DNA of 64,000 bases from Dehalococcoidia bacterium. Its GTDB lineage: Bacteria; Chloroflexota; Dehalococcoidia; Dehalococcoidales; UBA3254. Of the stretch, positions 9,918 through 18,637 are shown piece by piece. The notes under the pieces were generated by a model. It did no database searches, was not told the origin of the DNA, and worked only from the letters and a program-made list of their open reading frames with translations. Position 1 is the first letter of the stretch. Every line of letters starts with the position of its first letter. The position numbers and the translations under genes were made by a program. The stretch spans positions 1 to 64,000 of the forward strand of contig JANYAV010000004.1 of assembly GCA_025361145.1 (NCBI GenBank), written 5' to 3'.

Positions 9918-10030
9918 TATGACTCCTCAGTATTTTAAGCGCTTAAACAACGCTTAATACATATGATATAATAAGGCAATCTGGCAATAAATAGCCACCA
10001 ATCGATGGGGTTTTTGAGGACCAGCCTTAA

Positions 10031-10399
10031 ATGAAACTTAAAGTGCTGGCTCTGGGAAATGAGGATATCACGCGCTGGATCTCCGATTCCCTGTATGTCA
10101 AAGGGGCAGAAGTCATCTGTCTGTCATCACTAAACAAAAAGTTTTCCGAGGTTAAAGTAGCCAAATACAATCTCGCTGTCATTGATAGTAATATCGCTGA
10201 TATTGAGAATATTTGTTTCCGACTGATCTGGGTTTGCCCTCTCAGAGTGGTGATTGTCACTGCCGACACCATCCGTGATTGGAGCGAATTTAAAATTCTG
10301 GGTATAGATGCTTTTGTTTCAATCAACACTGAGAACGCTGAACTGGCGACTAAGCTGGAATCTATAGCGCATCGAGGCCCCTGGTCTTTTTCAGATTAA
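10031..10399 (+). CDS. Degenerate receiver-like protein
   Basis: 122-aa ORF with receiver-like pattern (LAVIDSN, VVIVTAD) but lacking the acidic pair; directly precedes a response regulator. Confidence 0.6.
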   Translation: MKLKVLALGNEDITRWISDSLYVKGAEVICLSSLNKKFSEVKVAKYNLAVIDSNIADIENICFRLIWVCPLRVVIVTADTIRDWSEFKILGIDAFVSINTENAELATKLESIAHRGPWSFSD

Positions 10400-10407
10400 A
10401 AGCGCTG

Positions 10408-10764
10408 TTGATAGAAGATGATGAACACATCTGCGCGGCTCTCAGGCTTTGCTTTCAGGTCTTTTGGCCTGAAAGCGATATTAGTTTCGTAGTTGATGGA
10501 GAATCTGGCGTTAACATGTTAAAAGCCCAACCAGCCGATATCGTTTTGCTAGATCTGGGGTTGCCTGACATCTCAGGATTAGATGTGTTGAGACAGATTC
10601 GAGCCTTTAGCCAGGTTCCGGTGGTTATGCTCTCTGCAACTATTGAAAAAGACTATATTGTCCGATCCATTCAGGAAGGGGTCAGTGATTATAGCGTCAA
10701 ACCCTTTAAGCAGATCGAATTAATGTCTCGCATTAAAAAACAGGTAATTACTGTGAAAAGATAA
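10408..10764 (+). CDS. Single-domain response regulator (non-ATG start; possibly CTG/TTG 10405-10408)
   Basis: LLIEDDEHI, DIVLLDLGLPDISGLDVLRQIR, VVMLSAT, VKPFKQIELMSRI. Confidence 0.85.
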   Translation: MIEDDEHICAALRLCFQVFWPESDISFVVDGESGVNMLKAQPADIVLLDLGLPDISGLDVLRQIRAFSQVPVVMLSATIEKDYIVRSIQEGVSDYSVKPFKQIELMSRIKKQVITVKR

Positions 10765-10947
10765 ATTGGCTTTTTATTAAAATTTCTTAATATCACCGTT
10801 TATTTACCCTACTTTTGAGATAAAATAGAAGATAGTTGTGGAATATTTTTTCATTATGTATTATGATTAGATACAAATTTGACAATCAGAAAATTTATTA
10901 TCGTTGGTAGTTGGGAGGGGTAGGAAAACGCTTATTAAGGAGCGGTA

Positions 10948-11133
10948 ATGTTAATTCAATATTTGATATTTCTGGGCGCATCGTTAATTTTACTAGCCTT
11001 TATCTTGCTATGGTTTTTGAAAAATGAATTTCTGGTTAAACGCCAGAAACCAGTTCTAGTAGCTGAGCTGATAGTTCTCATCACTTCTGTAGGTTATGTG
11101 TTTTATTATATTTACCAACATTTGATTTCTTAA
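10948..11133 (+). CDS. Small predicted membrane protein
   Basis: 61-aa ORF with two hydrophobic helices. Confidence 0.45.
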   Translation: MLIQYLIFLGASLILLAFILLWFLKNEFLVKRQKPVLVAELIVLITSVGYVFYYIYQHLIS

Positions 11134-11376
11134 GATCATTCCTCAATAAGTTGCTTTTATATACTACAAACTCATCCACTTATCATGGAGTCATGTTGTC
11201 TTCAAAGTTTCCCTCTTCACTATTTGGCAATTATGGTAACACCGATTTTGCTCAGCCTGAGTCCGAAAGGATGAGATCTGGCTAAGATTAGAGGGTACAG
11301 TCTATAGACGATTAAAAGCAGAGTTCAGTGTAGAGAAATATCTGAAAAAACGGTGATAGATGTCTAAAACCGTTAA

Positions 11377-12648
11377 TTAAAGAAGATGAAGTCCGTTATT
11401 TTTGATCTCGGTTCCTTTAGGAACCACCACAATCCCGTTTTCGGTTACTGTACAACCTCGCGCTTTGTCTAATTCATGGTCGAAGCCAATCAAAGCCCCA
11501 GCCCGTATTCTGCACTCTTTATCAATGACAGCCCGCTTGACCTTCGCTCCAGGTTCGATAAAAACATCGTCGAAAACTACCGATTGATAAACCCATGCGT
11601 CCCGCTCAACAATAACCCCGGGAGATAATACTGACTGATCTACCGTGCCTCCGCTGATAATACAGCCGTCTGACACAATAGAATCTATTATTTTACCGCC
11701 CAATGTACATTTACCAGGAGGCAATTGCCGTTGCAAGGTGCGTAGAGGCCATTTCTCACTGTATAAACTGAAAGCTGGATCTATACTGACTAGATCCATC
11801 GAGGTTTCATAAAATGAATCGATAGTCCCTACGTCTTTCCAATAAGAAGAATCTCGGGTACGATCGATCAGGACTTTTTCCCTGACGCCATTCGTTACCC
11901 GGATCTCATAGTCTGTTATGCGGTTTTCTTGCTCGTAGTCATAAATATAAACATTATCCATATCGTGTATCATGCGAGGGATTATATGTTTACCGAAATC
12001 CTCACCTTCTCCATAAAGAACATCTAGCAGAGTTTTGGCCTTGAAAACATAGATGCCCATAGAAGCCAGAGAATAACTTGGGTTTTCTGGAATAATCTTT
12101 GGAGTCAGGGGTTTTTCTTCAAAACCGATAGCCCGGTTTTCCTTGTCCGCTTCTAGTACACCCAACCTGCCTGCAGCATCCTCCGATTTGACCCTGAGAG
12201 CGGAAATGGTTAAAGCAGCATTGTTACGGCGGTGATACTCGATCAAATGAGAATGGTTCATTTTGTAAATGTGGTCGCCGGAAAGGATAACTATATCTTC
12301 GATATTGTGATTGGAAATGAGGTTCATGTTCTGTCGTACCGCATCGGCTGTACCGCGGTACCAGGCAGTGCCCATTTTCATCTGTGCTGGGATACTATAA
12401 ATAAAATCGCCCAATCCCGAACTTGAGATTGGCCAACCATCCTGAATGTGACGGTTGAGAGATTCGGATAGGTACTGGGTCAGGACAAAAATACGTCGTA
12501 GGCCTGAGTTGACACAATTGCTAAGAGTGATATCAATTAAGCGGTATTTTCCGCCAAAAGGAACCGAAGCCTTTGACCGTTCCCGCGTCAAAGGCTGCAA
12601 CCTTTCACCGGCCCCGCCGGCCATGACTATTGCAAGCACCTTTTCCAT
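11377..12648 (-). CDS. glgC: Glucose-1-phosphate adenylyltransferase
   Basis: MAGGAGERLQPLTRERSKASVPFGGKYRLIDITLSNCVNSGLRRI, GTADAVRQN, GFEEKP. Confidence 0.95.
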   Translation of the reverse strand: MEKVLAIVMAGGAGERLQPLTRERSKASVPFGGKYRLIDITLSNCVNSGLRRIFVLTQYLSESLNRHIQDGWPISSSGLGDFIYSIPAQMKMGTAWYRGTADAVRQNMNLISNHNIEDIVILSGDHIYKMNHSHLIEYHRRNNAALTISALRVKSEDAAGRLGVLEADKENRAIGFEEKPLTPKIIPENPSYSLASMGIYVFKAKTLLDVLYGEGEDFGKHIIPRMIHDMDNVYIYDYEQENRITDYEIRVTNGVREKVLIDRTRDSSYWKDVGTIDSFYETSMDLVSIDPAFSLYSEKWPLRTLQRQLPPGKCTLGGKIIDSIVSDGCIISGGTVDQSVLSPGVIVERDAWVYQSVVFDDVFIEPGAKVKRAVIDKECRIRAGALIGFDHELDKARGCTVTENGIVVVPKGTEIKNNGLHLL

Positions 12649-12804
12649 TACTGTTTGATCTTATCTTAGTTTATTAACTTTGGAATACCAATTACTTATG
12701 ATCCCTATTATCATTTTAATAGACATATATTAGATTGTCTATGCTGGGAAAGTCAAAATGCTATATCTACTACTTCATTTTGCAAACTCTCAGTGTTTTT
12801 CAGA

Positions 12805-12842
12805 TTAAAAAGAATTAGCTCCGAAATATTTCGGAGCTAATT
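12805..12842 (-). terminator. Intrinsic terminator for the minus-strand gene at 12876
   Basis: 30-bp perfect palindrome AATTAGCTCCGAAATATTTCGGAGCTAATT (12813-12842), then CTTTTT on the minus strand. Confidence 0.75.
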
Positions 12843-12875
12843 GTAAGTTGGATTACTAAGGATGTCATTTTAGAA

Positions 12876-13217
12876 TTACTCGGACTTGATACTGGTCAGT
12901 AGATGATCAACCAGACCGGAAACAAAATCCAGATAACGCTGCTTTCTGGATCTGGATATTTTAGAATTGGGATCGTCTTTCCAGTCGATCTTATATTGTT
13001 CCCAGAGGAAAATACTCATTTGCTGTAGCATTACGAAAGCCTCTGAGGGGTTGGCTGTGCGTTCATGAAGTAGTTTCATAATCTCTTCGCCTAGAGCACC
13101 TAAATCATTAGTCGCAGGGTTTTCGCCAGGCGGCGGTTGTCCGACAGGGCTTGTCTCTTTAATATTATCCAAACCTAACTCCTTATTATATTGCCTAACC
13201 AAACTATTATATCCCAA
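12876..13217 (-). CDS. Hypothetical protein
   Basis: 113-aa ORF with an intrinsic terminator immediately downstream. Confidence 0.6.
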   Translation of the reverse strand: MGYNSLVRQYNKELGLDNIKETSPVGQPPPGENPATNDLGALGEEIMKLLHERTANPSEAFVMLQQMSIFLWEQYKIDWKDDPNSKISRSRKQRYLDFVSGLVDHLLTSIKSE

Positions 13218-13381
13218 TATGAAAAAAGAGTGAATTCTTTGAATACTAACAAATGCATTGCGGATGGCATGTAATAAAACTAATTCGATATCAAATTAGG
13301 ATATTTATAAGGTAGGATGGTATAATATACTTAATGTGGAAAACGTATGCATATTACCACAAATAAAAAATAAAAAGGAAG

Positions 13382-13891
13382 ATGTTTATCAATATGGAAT
13401 ACGATGAATCAGCAAAATTTTACTCTGCTGAGGATGCAGATCAAGATTTATGGCTTCTTCTGACCCATGCAAGGTATGCCATATTTCGTGCGCGTGAGAA
13501 AGAATTACAGAGATATGGGGTTTCCCCTGAGCAGGTCGGTTTGTTATTTGTAGTCCAGGCATTGGGCAATAAAGCTACACCTGCTGTACTTTCACGGCAT
13601 ATTATCCGCCAGCCGCATACAGTTTCTGCTTTGGTTGATAGAATGGCTAAAAGGGGATTGGTGAAAAAGGTCAAGGACCTGGATCGCAAGAACCTGGTAA
13701 GGGTGGTTATGACCGAGAAAGGTCAAAAAACCTATGATATTTCTACAAAAAGGGGCCCTATCCACCGCATTTTGAATACTCTTTCAGAGGATGAAAAGAA
13801 GGTCTTTAAGGATATGCTGGAGAGATTGTTGACCAAGGCTCGCAAAGAGATCGGGTTGGATCGGGACGAGCTTCCTCCTTCAGACTTGTAG
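13382..13891 (+). CDS. MarR family transcriptional regulator
   Basis: Winged helix: TPAVLSRHIIRQPHTVSALVDRMAKRGLVKKVKDLDRKNLVRVVMTEKG. Confidence 0.9.
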   Translation: MFINMEYDESAKFYSAEDADQDLWLLLTHARYAIFRAREKELQRYGVSPEQVGLLFVVQALGNKATPAVLSRHIIRQPHTVSALVDRMAKRGLVKKVKDLDRKNLVRVVMTEKGQKTYDISTKRGPIHRILNTLSEDEKKVFKDMLERLLTKARKEIGLDRDELPPSDL

Positions 13892-14061
13892 TATCTAGGT
13901 CAGTTGACAATTATATTTTGAGGATGATAAGCTAAAACCACGGTTTAATTATAGATGAAAAACAATTTCGCTCCTAAATATTACTATTATTATTACTTTG
14001 GACGCATAAAAGTGCGATTGGGAGAGAGTTTGTAAAAAACACTAACCTGTAAAATCAGTTA

Positions 14062-14092
14062 AAAAAGCCCTCCCAAGCGGAGGGCTTTTTAT
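14062..14092 (+). terminator. Intrinsic terminator
   Basis: AAAAAGCCCTCC-caagc-GGAGGGCTTTTT. Confidence 0.85.
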
Positions 14093-14094
14093 TT

Positions 14095-14275
14095 GGGAGG
14101 AAATGGGAAGAGGTGAGAATAGCTGGAAGAATTGGGAATATCGGGAATAAATGAGAGTATCTAGAGTGTACTGGCATAATGGTAAGAATCGGGAATTATG
14201 GCGATATCGGGGAATCACGGGAATATACAAGAATAACGGGAATAATTGGGATAGTGGTAATAATTAGGGATCAAA
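14095..14275. repeat. Degenerate GGGAATA-rich repeat tract upstream of aroF
   Basis: Repeated units such as attGGGAATAtcGGGAATAaa, atcGGGAATtatgg, cacGGGAATAta, aacGGGAATAattGGGATA. Confidence 0.5.
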
Positions 14276-14285
14276 GGAGCAAGAA

Positions 14286-15353
14286 ATGATAATCATGAAA
14301 ACGGGGGCTACGCAGGAACAAATTGATAACGTGGTGCGTGAGATCGCCAAATACGGTTTCAGGGGCGATGTTTCTCACGGCGAATATAAGACCATTATCG
14401 GCCTGGTGGGAGACGAGCGTAAAGCCCCATTCGAGCATTTTGCCGCGCTGCCGGGGGTAAAGGAAGCCATTCCTGTGGAAACTCCCTATAAACTGATCAG
14501 CCGTGAATATACTAAATTGTTCAAAGGCCCCAGCGAGGACAAACAGATCAAGGTGGGCAAGGTTACATTCGGCGGGAGCAAGCCGGTGTATATCGCTGGT
14601 CCCTGCGCGGTGGAGAGTCATGATCAGCTTTTTAGAATAGCGGAGGGCTGCAAAAATGCGGGCGCTCACGTTCTGCGTGGGGGTATCTTTAAACCGCGCA
14701 GTTCAGTACATTCTTTCCAGGGACTGGGGGGGAAGGATTTAAAAAAGGCTGAAGAAGCCTTAATATGGTTACACGATGCCGGCAAGCAATTTGAAATGCC
14801 GGTAGTGACTGAGGTGAGAGGAGAAAACCAGGTGGACCTCATCGCCGAGTATGCCGATATTTTACAGATCGGCGCCAGAAATATGTACGACCAGGATTTG
14901 CTTACGGCAGTGGGTCGCAAAAAGAAACCGGTACTCTTCAAGCGCCACTTTGGGGCGGGGGTGGAAGAATTTCTGTCTTTCGCGGAATATATTGCGGCCG
15001 AAAGCAACAAAAATATTATTTTATGCGAGCGGGGCATTATTCCCATGGGCAAGGGCAAGAATTATACACGTTATACGCTGGACCTGGGGTCGGTACCGGC
15101 CATTAAAAAAGAGACTTATCTGCCGGTGATCGTAGATCCCAGCCATGCCATGGGGCGGAGCGACCTGATCTTCAATATGAGCTGCGCCTCCATTGCGGCC
15201 GGAGCTGTGGGTTTAATGATCGAGGTGCATTACGATCCCGCGGAAGCGCTGGTAGACGGGGCCCAGGCCATTTTGCCCCAGGATCTGGAAAAGGTGATCA
15301 AAGCCTGCAATAATATCCATGAAATAGTCAGTCCAAAGAAAAACAAAAAATAG
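14286..15353 (+). CDS. aroF: 3-deoxy-7-phosphoheptulonate synthase (type I beta, N-terminal ferredoxin-like regulatory domain)
   Basis: GPCAVES, LRGGIFKPRSSVHSFQGLG, QIGARNMYDQDLL, VIVDPSHAMGRSDLI. Confidence 0.95.
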   Translation: MIIMKTGATQEQIDNVVREIAKYGFRGDVSHGEYKTIIGLVGDERKAPFEHFAALPGVKEAIPVETPYKLISREYTKLFKGPSEDKQIKVGKVTFGGSKPVYIAGPCAVESHDQLFRIAEGCKNAGAHVLRGGIFKPRSSVHSFQGLGGKDLKKAEEALIWLHDAGKQFEMPVVTEVRGENQVDLIAEYADILQIGARNMYDQDLLTAVGRKKKPVLFKRHFGAGVEEFLSFAEYIAAESNKNIILCERGIIPMGKGKNYTRYTLDLGSVPAIKKETYLPVIVDPSHAMGRSDLIFNMSCASIAAGAVGLMIEVHYDPAEALVDGAQAILPQDLEKVIKACNNIHEIVSPKKNKK

Positions 15354-15360
15354 GTGTTAA

Positions 15361-16443
15361 ATGAAACAGGTTAGAGTTAATCTCAACACACAGAGTTACG
15401 AGATTCAGATCGGGTCGGGGCTTTTAGATCAAGTTCCGGGTCGGTTGGTTGAGCTGGGCTTTAACAGCCGGGCGGTAATTATCACCAACCCCATAGTGGG
15501 CAGGTTATACGGGGACCGCTTAAAGGCATCTCTAGAAAGCAAAGGATTCAGGACCGCCCTTCTAGAAGTGCCGGATGGCGAAAGTTACAAAACTTTAGAT
15601 CAAGCGGGGCAGCTGTATTTACAATTAAGTGAGATTCAGGCTGAACGTCTGACTCCGATCCTGGCTTTAGGTGGGGGAGTGATAGGGGACCTGGCCGGAT
15701 TTGTGGCGGCAACCTATATGAGAGGAATGCCGCTGATTCACCTGCCTACCACTTTGCTGGCACAGGTAGACAGCAGCATCGGAGGCAAGACAGCCGTCAA
15801 TCACACCGGGTTAAAAAATCAGATCGGTGTCTTTTATCAACCCAGGTTAGTCTTAGCTGATGTACAAACGCTGATAAGTTTGTCGCCTGAGGAATTGTGC
15901 AATGGTTTAGCCGAAGTGATTAAATACGGCATCATTCGGGATAAGCAGCTTTTTGCTTTGATCGAAAATAATCTGACTGAGATCAAGTCGTTGACCTTTG
16001 GCATTATTGAAGAAGTGGTTTCAAGCTGCGCTGGTATTAAGGCGGAAATTGTTTCCCAAGATGAAAAAGACCTTGGCTTGCGTAACATTCTGAACTATGG
16101 ACATACGGTGGGCCACGCCATTGAGACCATCTCAGATTTCTCCTGGAAGCATGGCCAGGCAGTAGCGGCGGGTATGGCGGCGGCTGCCCTGATCTCTTAC
16201 AGGATGGGGATTCTACCGGGATCAGATACGAAGAGCATTATCAGCCTGATTGAGAAAGCTGGGCTGCCGGTGAAAATTAAAGATTTGGATATTACCGCAA
16301 TACTGCAAGCCATGCAGCATGATAAAAAGAAGATCAGCGGCCAGACCAGGTTTATTCTGCCCAAGTGTGTGGGCGAGGTAGTGATGAATGACGAGGTTAG
16401 TCCTGCGCTGCTGGAGCAGGTCTTGAAGGACTTAAATGAATAA
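15361..16443 (+). CDS. aroB: 3-dehydroquinate synthase
   Basis: ALGGGVIGDLAGFVAATYMRGMPLIHLPTTLLAQVDSSIGGKTAVNH, LNYGHTVGHAIE. Confidence 0.96.
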   Translation: MKQVRVNLNTQSYEIQIGSGLLDQVPGRLVELGFNSRAVIITNPIVGRLYGDRLKASLESKGFRTALLEVPDGESYKTLDQAGQLYLQLSEIQAERLTPILALGGGVIGDLAGFVAATYMRGMPLIHLPTTLLAQVDSSIGGKTAVNHTGLKNQIGVFYQPRLVLADVQTLISLSPEELCNGLAEVIKYGIIRDKQLFALIENNLTEIKSLTFGIIEEVVSSCAGIKAEIVSQDEKDLGLRNILNYGHTVGHAIETISDFSWKHGQAVAAGMAAAALISYRMGILPGSDTKSIISLIEKAGLPVKIKDLDITAILQAMQHDKKKISGQTRFILPKCVGEVVMNDEVSPALLEQVLKDLNE

Positions 16444-17098
16444 ACCCAGGATTTGCCTGAGTATTATCGAGAACAAGCCGGAGGCTATCCGCAAGATAGA
16501 ACCTGAGGTCGACCTGTTCGAAATACGCCTGGATCTATTGCAAGACGATTGGCGCAAAGTGGCCGCCGGTTTCAGCAAGCCCTGGATTGCCTGTAATCGC
16601 AACAGGGATGAAGGGGGACGGGGAGAGCTTAATGCCGAATTAAGAATGGAAACGCTGCTGGCAGCGGGCAAAGCCGGAGCCTCAATCATTGATATCGAAC
16701 TGGCGACCGCGGGACTGGCTGAGAAAGTGAAGATGGTTAAAAAATATTCACAGTGCCTGCTCTCTTTTCATGACCTGGAAGCGACTCCGTCATTGGATAA
16801 GATGATCAAAATCGTGGAGGAGCAAATCCAGGCTGGGGCAGACATCTGCAAGGTGGTAACCACCGCCACGAAATTCAAGGATAATGTGACTATTCTGAAA
16901 CTGATCAAGCATTTCCCTGAGATAAAAATAGCCGCTTTCGCTATGGGGGAGGCCGGCAGGCCCAGTCGTATTCTCTCCCCGCTGTGTGGAGGTTATTTCA
17001 CTTACGCCTGCCTGGAAGAAGGACAGCAGGCTGCGGCGGGACAAATTTCAGTGAGAGAAATGAGAGAGATTTATGGGTGCTTGAAGGGGGAAAGTTAA
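16436..17098 (+). CDS. aroD: 3-dehydroquinate dehydratase, type I
   Basis: FEIRLDLLQ, LLSFHDLEATPS, ADICKVVTTATKFKDN, AFAMGEAGRPSRILSPLCGGYFTYA. Confidence 0.93.
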   Translation: MNKPRICLSIIENKPEAIRKIEPEVDLFEIRLDLLQDDWRKVAAGFSKPWIACNRNRDEGGRGELNAELRMETLLAAGKAGASIIDIELATAGLAEKVKMVKKYSQCLLSFHDLEATPSLDKMIKIVEEQIQAGADICKVVTTATKFKDNVTILKLIKHFPEIKIAAFAMGEAGRPSRILSPLCGGYFTYACLEEGQQAAAGQISVREMREIYGCLKGES

Positions 17099-17104
17099 AA
17101 GATT

Positions 17105-17125
17105 AAGCTATGAGCTGCGAGCTTC
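17105..17125. repeat. Heptad array AAGCTAT GAGCTGC GAGCTTC
   Basis: Three 7-bp AGCT-centred units directly after aroD. Confidence 0.65.
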
Positions 17126-17197
17126 TAGTTTCGGATGAGGTGGGGATTGATTCAGGATTCATGAATACGAGGCGAGAAAGGGAGATAGGAACTTTAA

Positions 17198-17242
17198 AAG
17201 GTCTCACCTTACAAGGGGAAAAGGAGCGCAAGATGAGACCTT
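17198..17242. repeat. Double-palindrome hairpin element, copy 3 (in the aroE leader)
   Basis: AAGGTCTCACCTT identical to the copy 1 left arm; right arm ATGAGACCTT. Confidence 0.65.
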
Positions 17243-17265
17243 CAACGAGAGAGGGAGACCAGAGT

Positions 17266-18126
17266 TTGATAACGGGAAAAACCAGGGTTTGCGGTATTAT
17301 AGGCGATCCGATCGGGCATACTCTTTCGCCGGCGATGCATAACGCGGCTTTCCTGAAAATGGGCCTGGACTATGTTTATCTGCCTTTCAAAGTCGCTGAA
17401 AAGGATTTGCCTGCAGCGATCGAGGGCTTAATGGCGCTAAATATTGCTGGTATCAACGTCACTATTCCGCATAAGGTGGCGGTGATACCGTTGCTGGATG
17501 AAATAGATGAGCTGGCGGGGTACATTGGGGCGGTTAATACGATTGTAAATCAAAATGGTATATTGAAGGGATATAACACGGATGCCTCCGGTTTCTACCA
17601 TGTTTTTACCGCGAATAAGATAGCGGTAAGCAGAAAGAAAATCGTGATCCTGGGGGCTGGTGGGGCAGCCAGGGCCATCGCCTTTATTTTAGCGGACAAA
17701 GGGGCGGAAATAACGATCTTGAACCGCAGCCTGGATGCAGCGCAGGCTATTTCCGAGCGGATATTTAAAACCTTGCGCACCGAAATCAAAATCGGTGAGC
17801 TAAACCTGCAAAATTTGAAGTTCTCCCTGGAGGAGGCTGATATTGTAGTCAATGCCACCAGCCTGGGGATGTCGCCGCAATTAAAGGAGACTCCAGTCCC
17901 GGCCAGACTACTGAATGAGCGGATGACGGTGGTTGACATAATCTATAATCCAATACAGACTCGCCTGCTTAAAGAAGCCGAAAAACAGGGGGCTAAAGTT
18001 TTTAACGGACTGGAGATGCTGGTCAGACAAGGCGCCGCCGCTTTTGAATTATGGACCGGTCTTAAAGCGTCCATTGAGACCATGAGAAAGGCCGCTGGGG
18101 ACAGATTGAGCGAAAATGAAAAGTAA
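17266..18126 (+). CDS. aroE: Shikimate dehydrogenase (probable TTG start at 17266 rather than 17110)
   Basis: ITGKTRVCGIIGDPIGHTLSPAMHNAAF, GINVTIPHK, NTDASGF, LGAGGAARAI; GAGGGAG upstream of TTG. Confidence 0.93.
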   Translation: MITGKTRVCGIIGDPIGHTLSPAMHNAAFLKMGLDYVYLPFKVAEKDLPAAIEGLMALNIAGINVTIPHKVAVIPLLDEIDELAGYIGAVNTIVNQNGILKGYNTDASGFYHVFTANKIAVSRKKIVILGAGGAARAIAFILADKGAEITILNRSLDAAQAISERIFKTLRTEIKIGELNLQNLKFSLEEADIVVNATSLGMSPQLKETPVPARLLNERMTVVDIIYNPIQTRLLKEAEKQGAKVFNGLEMLVRQGAAAFELWTGLKASIETMRKAAGDRLSENEK

Positions 18127-18637
18127 TATTGCCTTAATCGGATTCATGGGGGCAGGTAAAAGTGCCACTGGAAGAGCGCTGGCCAGGAAAACAGGGAAAA
18201 CCCTGGCGGAAGTAGACGCGCTGATTGAAGCTAAAGCTGGAAAGACAATCAAACAGATTTTTGCAGAGGAAGGCGAGGTTGCTTTCCGTGAATATGAAAT
18301 AGCCGTGATTAAAGAATTAGGTAGCCAAAAGAACCTGGTTATAGCTTGCGGTGGTGGGGTGGTATTGAATAAAATCAACATCGACCGTCTGAAACAGGAG
18401 TCGGTGGTGATCTGGCTGACGGCCTCGACTGAAGCGATATTGGAGCGACTCAAAACCAGCGGGGATAGCAGGCCGCTGATGCCTGCTAAAAACCAGGAGA
18501 ACGAGGTGCAATCGCTGCTGCTTTTCAGACAGCCTTTTTATGAAAGGGCAGCTGATTTGCAGGTTGATACCAGCGGATTGAGTATTGAGCAAGTGGTGGA
18601 AAAAATACTGAAGAAATTGGCAAATTATGCGGATTAG
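18116..18637 (+). CDS. aroK: Shikimate kinase
   Basis: IALIGFMGAGKSATGRALARKTGK, FREYE, ACGGGVV, RPLM. Confidence 0.95.
   Translation: MKSNIALIGFMGAGKSATGRALARKTGKTLAEVDALIEAKAGKTIKQIFAEEGEVAFREYEIAVIKELGSQKNLVIACGGGVVLNKINIDRLKQESVVIWLTASTEAILERLKTSGDSRPLMPAKNQENEVQSLLLFRQPFYERAADLQVDTSGLSIEQVVEKILKKLANYAD

Noticed and set aside
12813-12842. 30-bp perfect palindrome as an operator
   Set aside because: Located 3' of the minus-strand ORF with a following U-run, so a terminator is sufficient.
14042-14230. 62-aa minus-strand ORF in the aroF upstream tract
   Set aside because: Low-complexity translation of the GGGAATA repeat tract; no RBS or family features.
17110-17265. N-terminal 52-aa extension of AroE in the ORF track
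   Set aside because: Overlaps repeat elements and has no resemblance to the AroE family; TTG 17266 with an upstream GAGGGAG is a better start.
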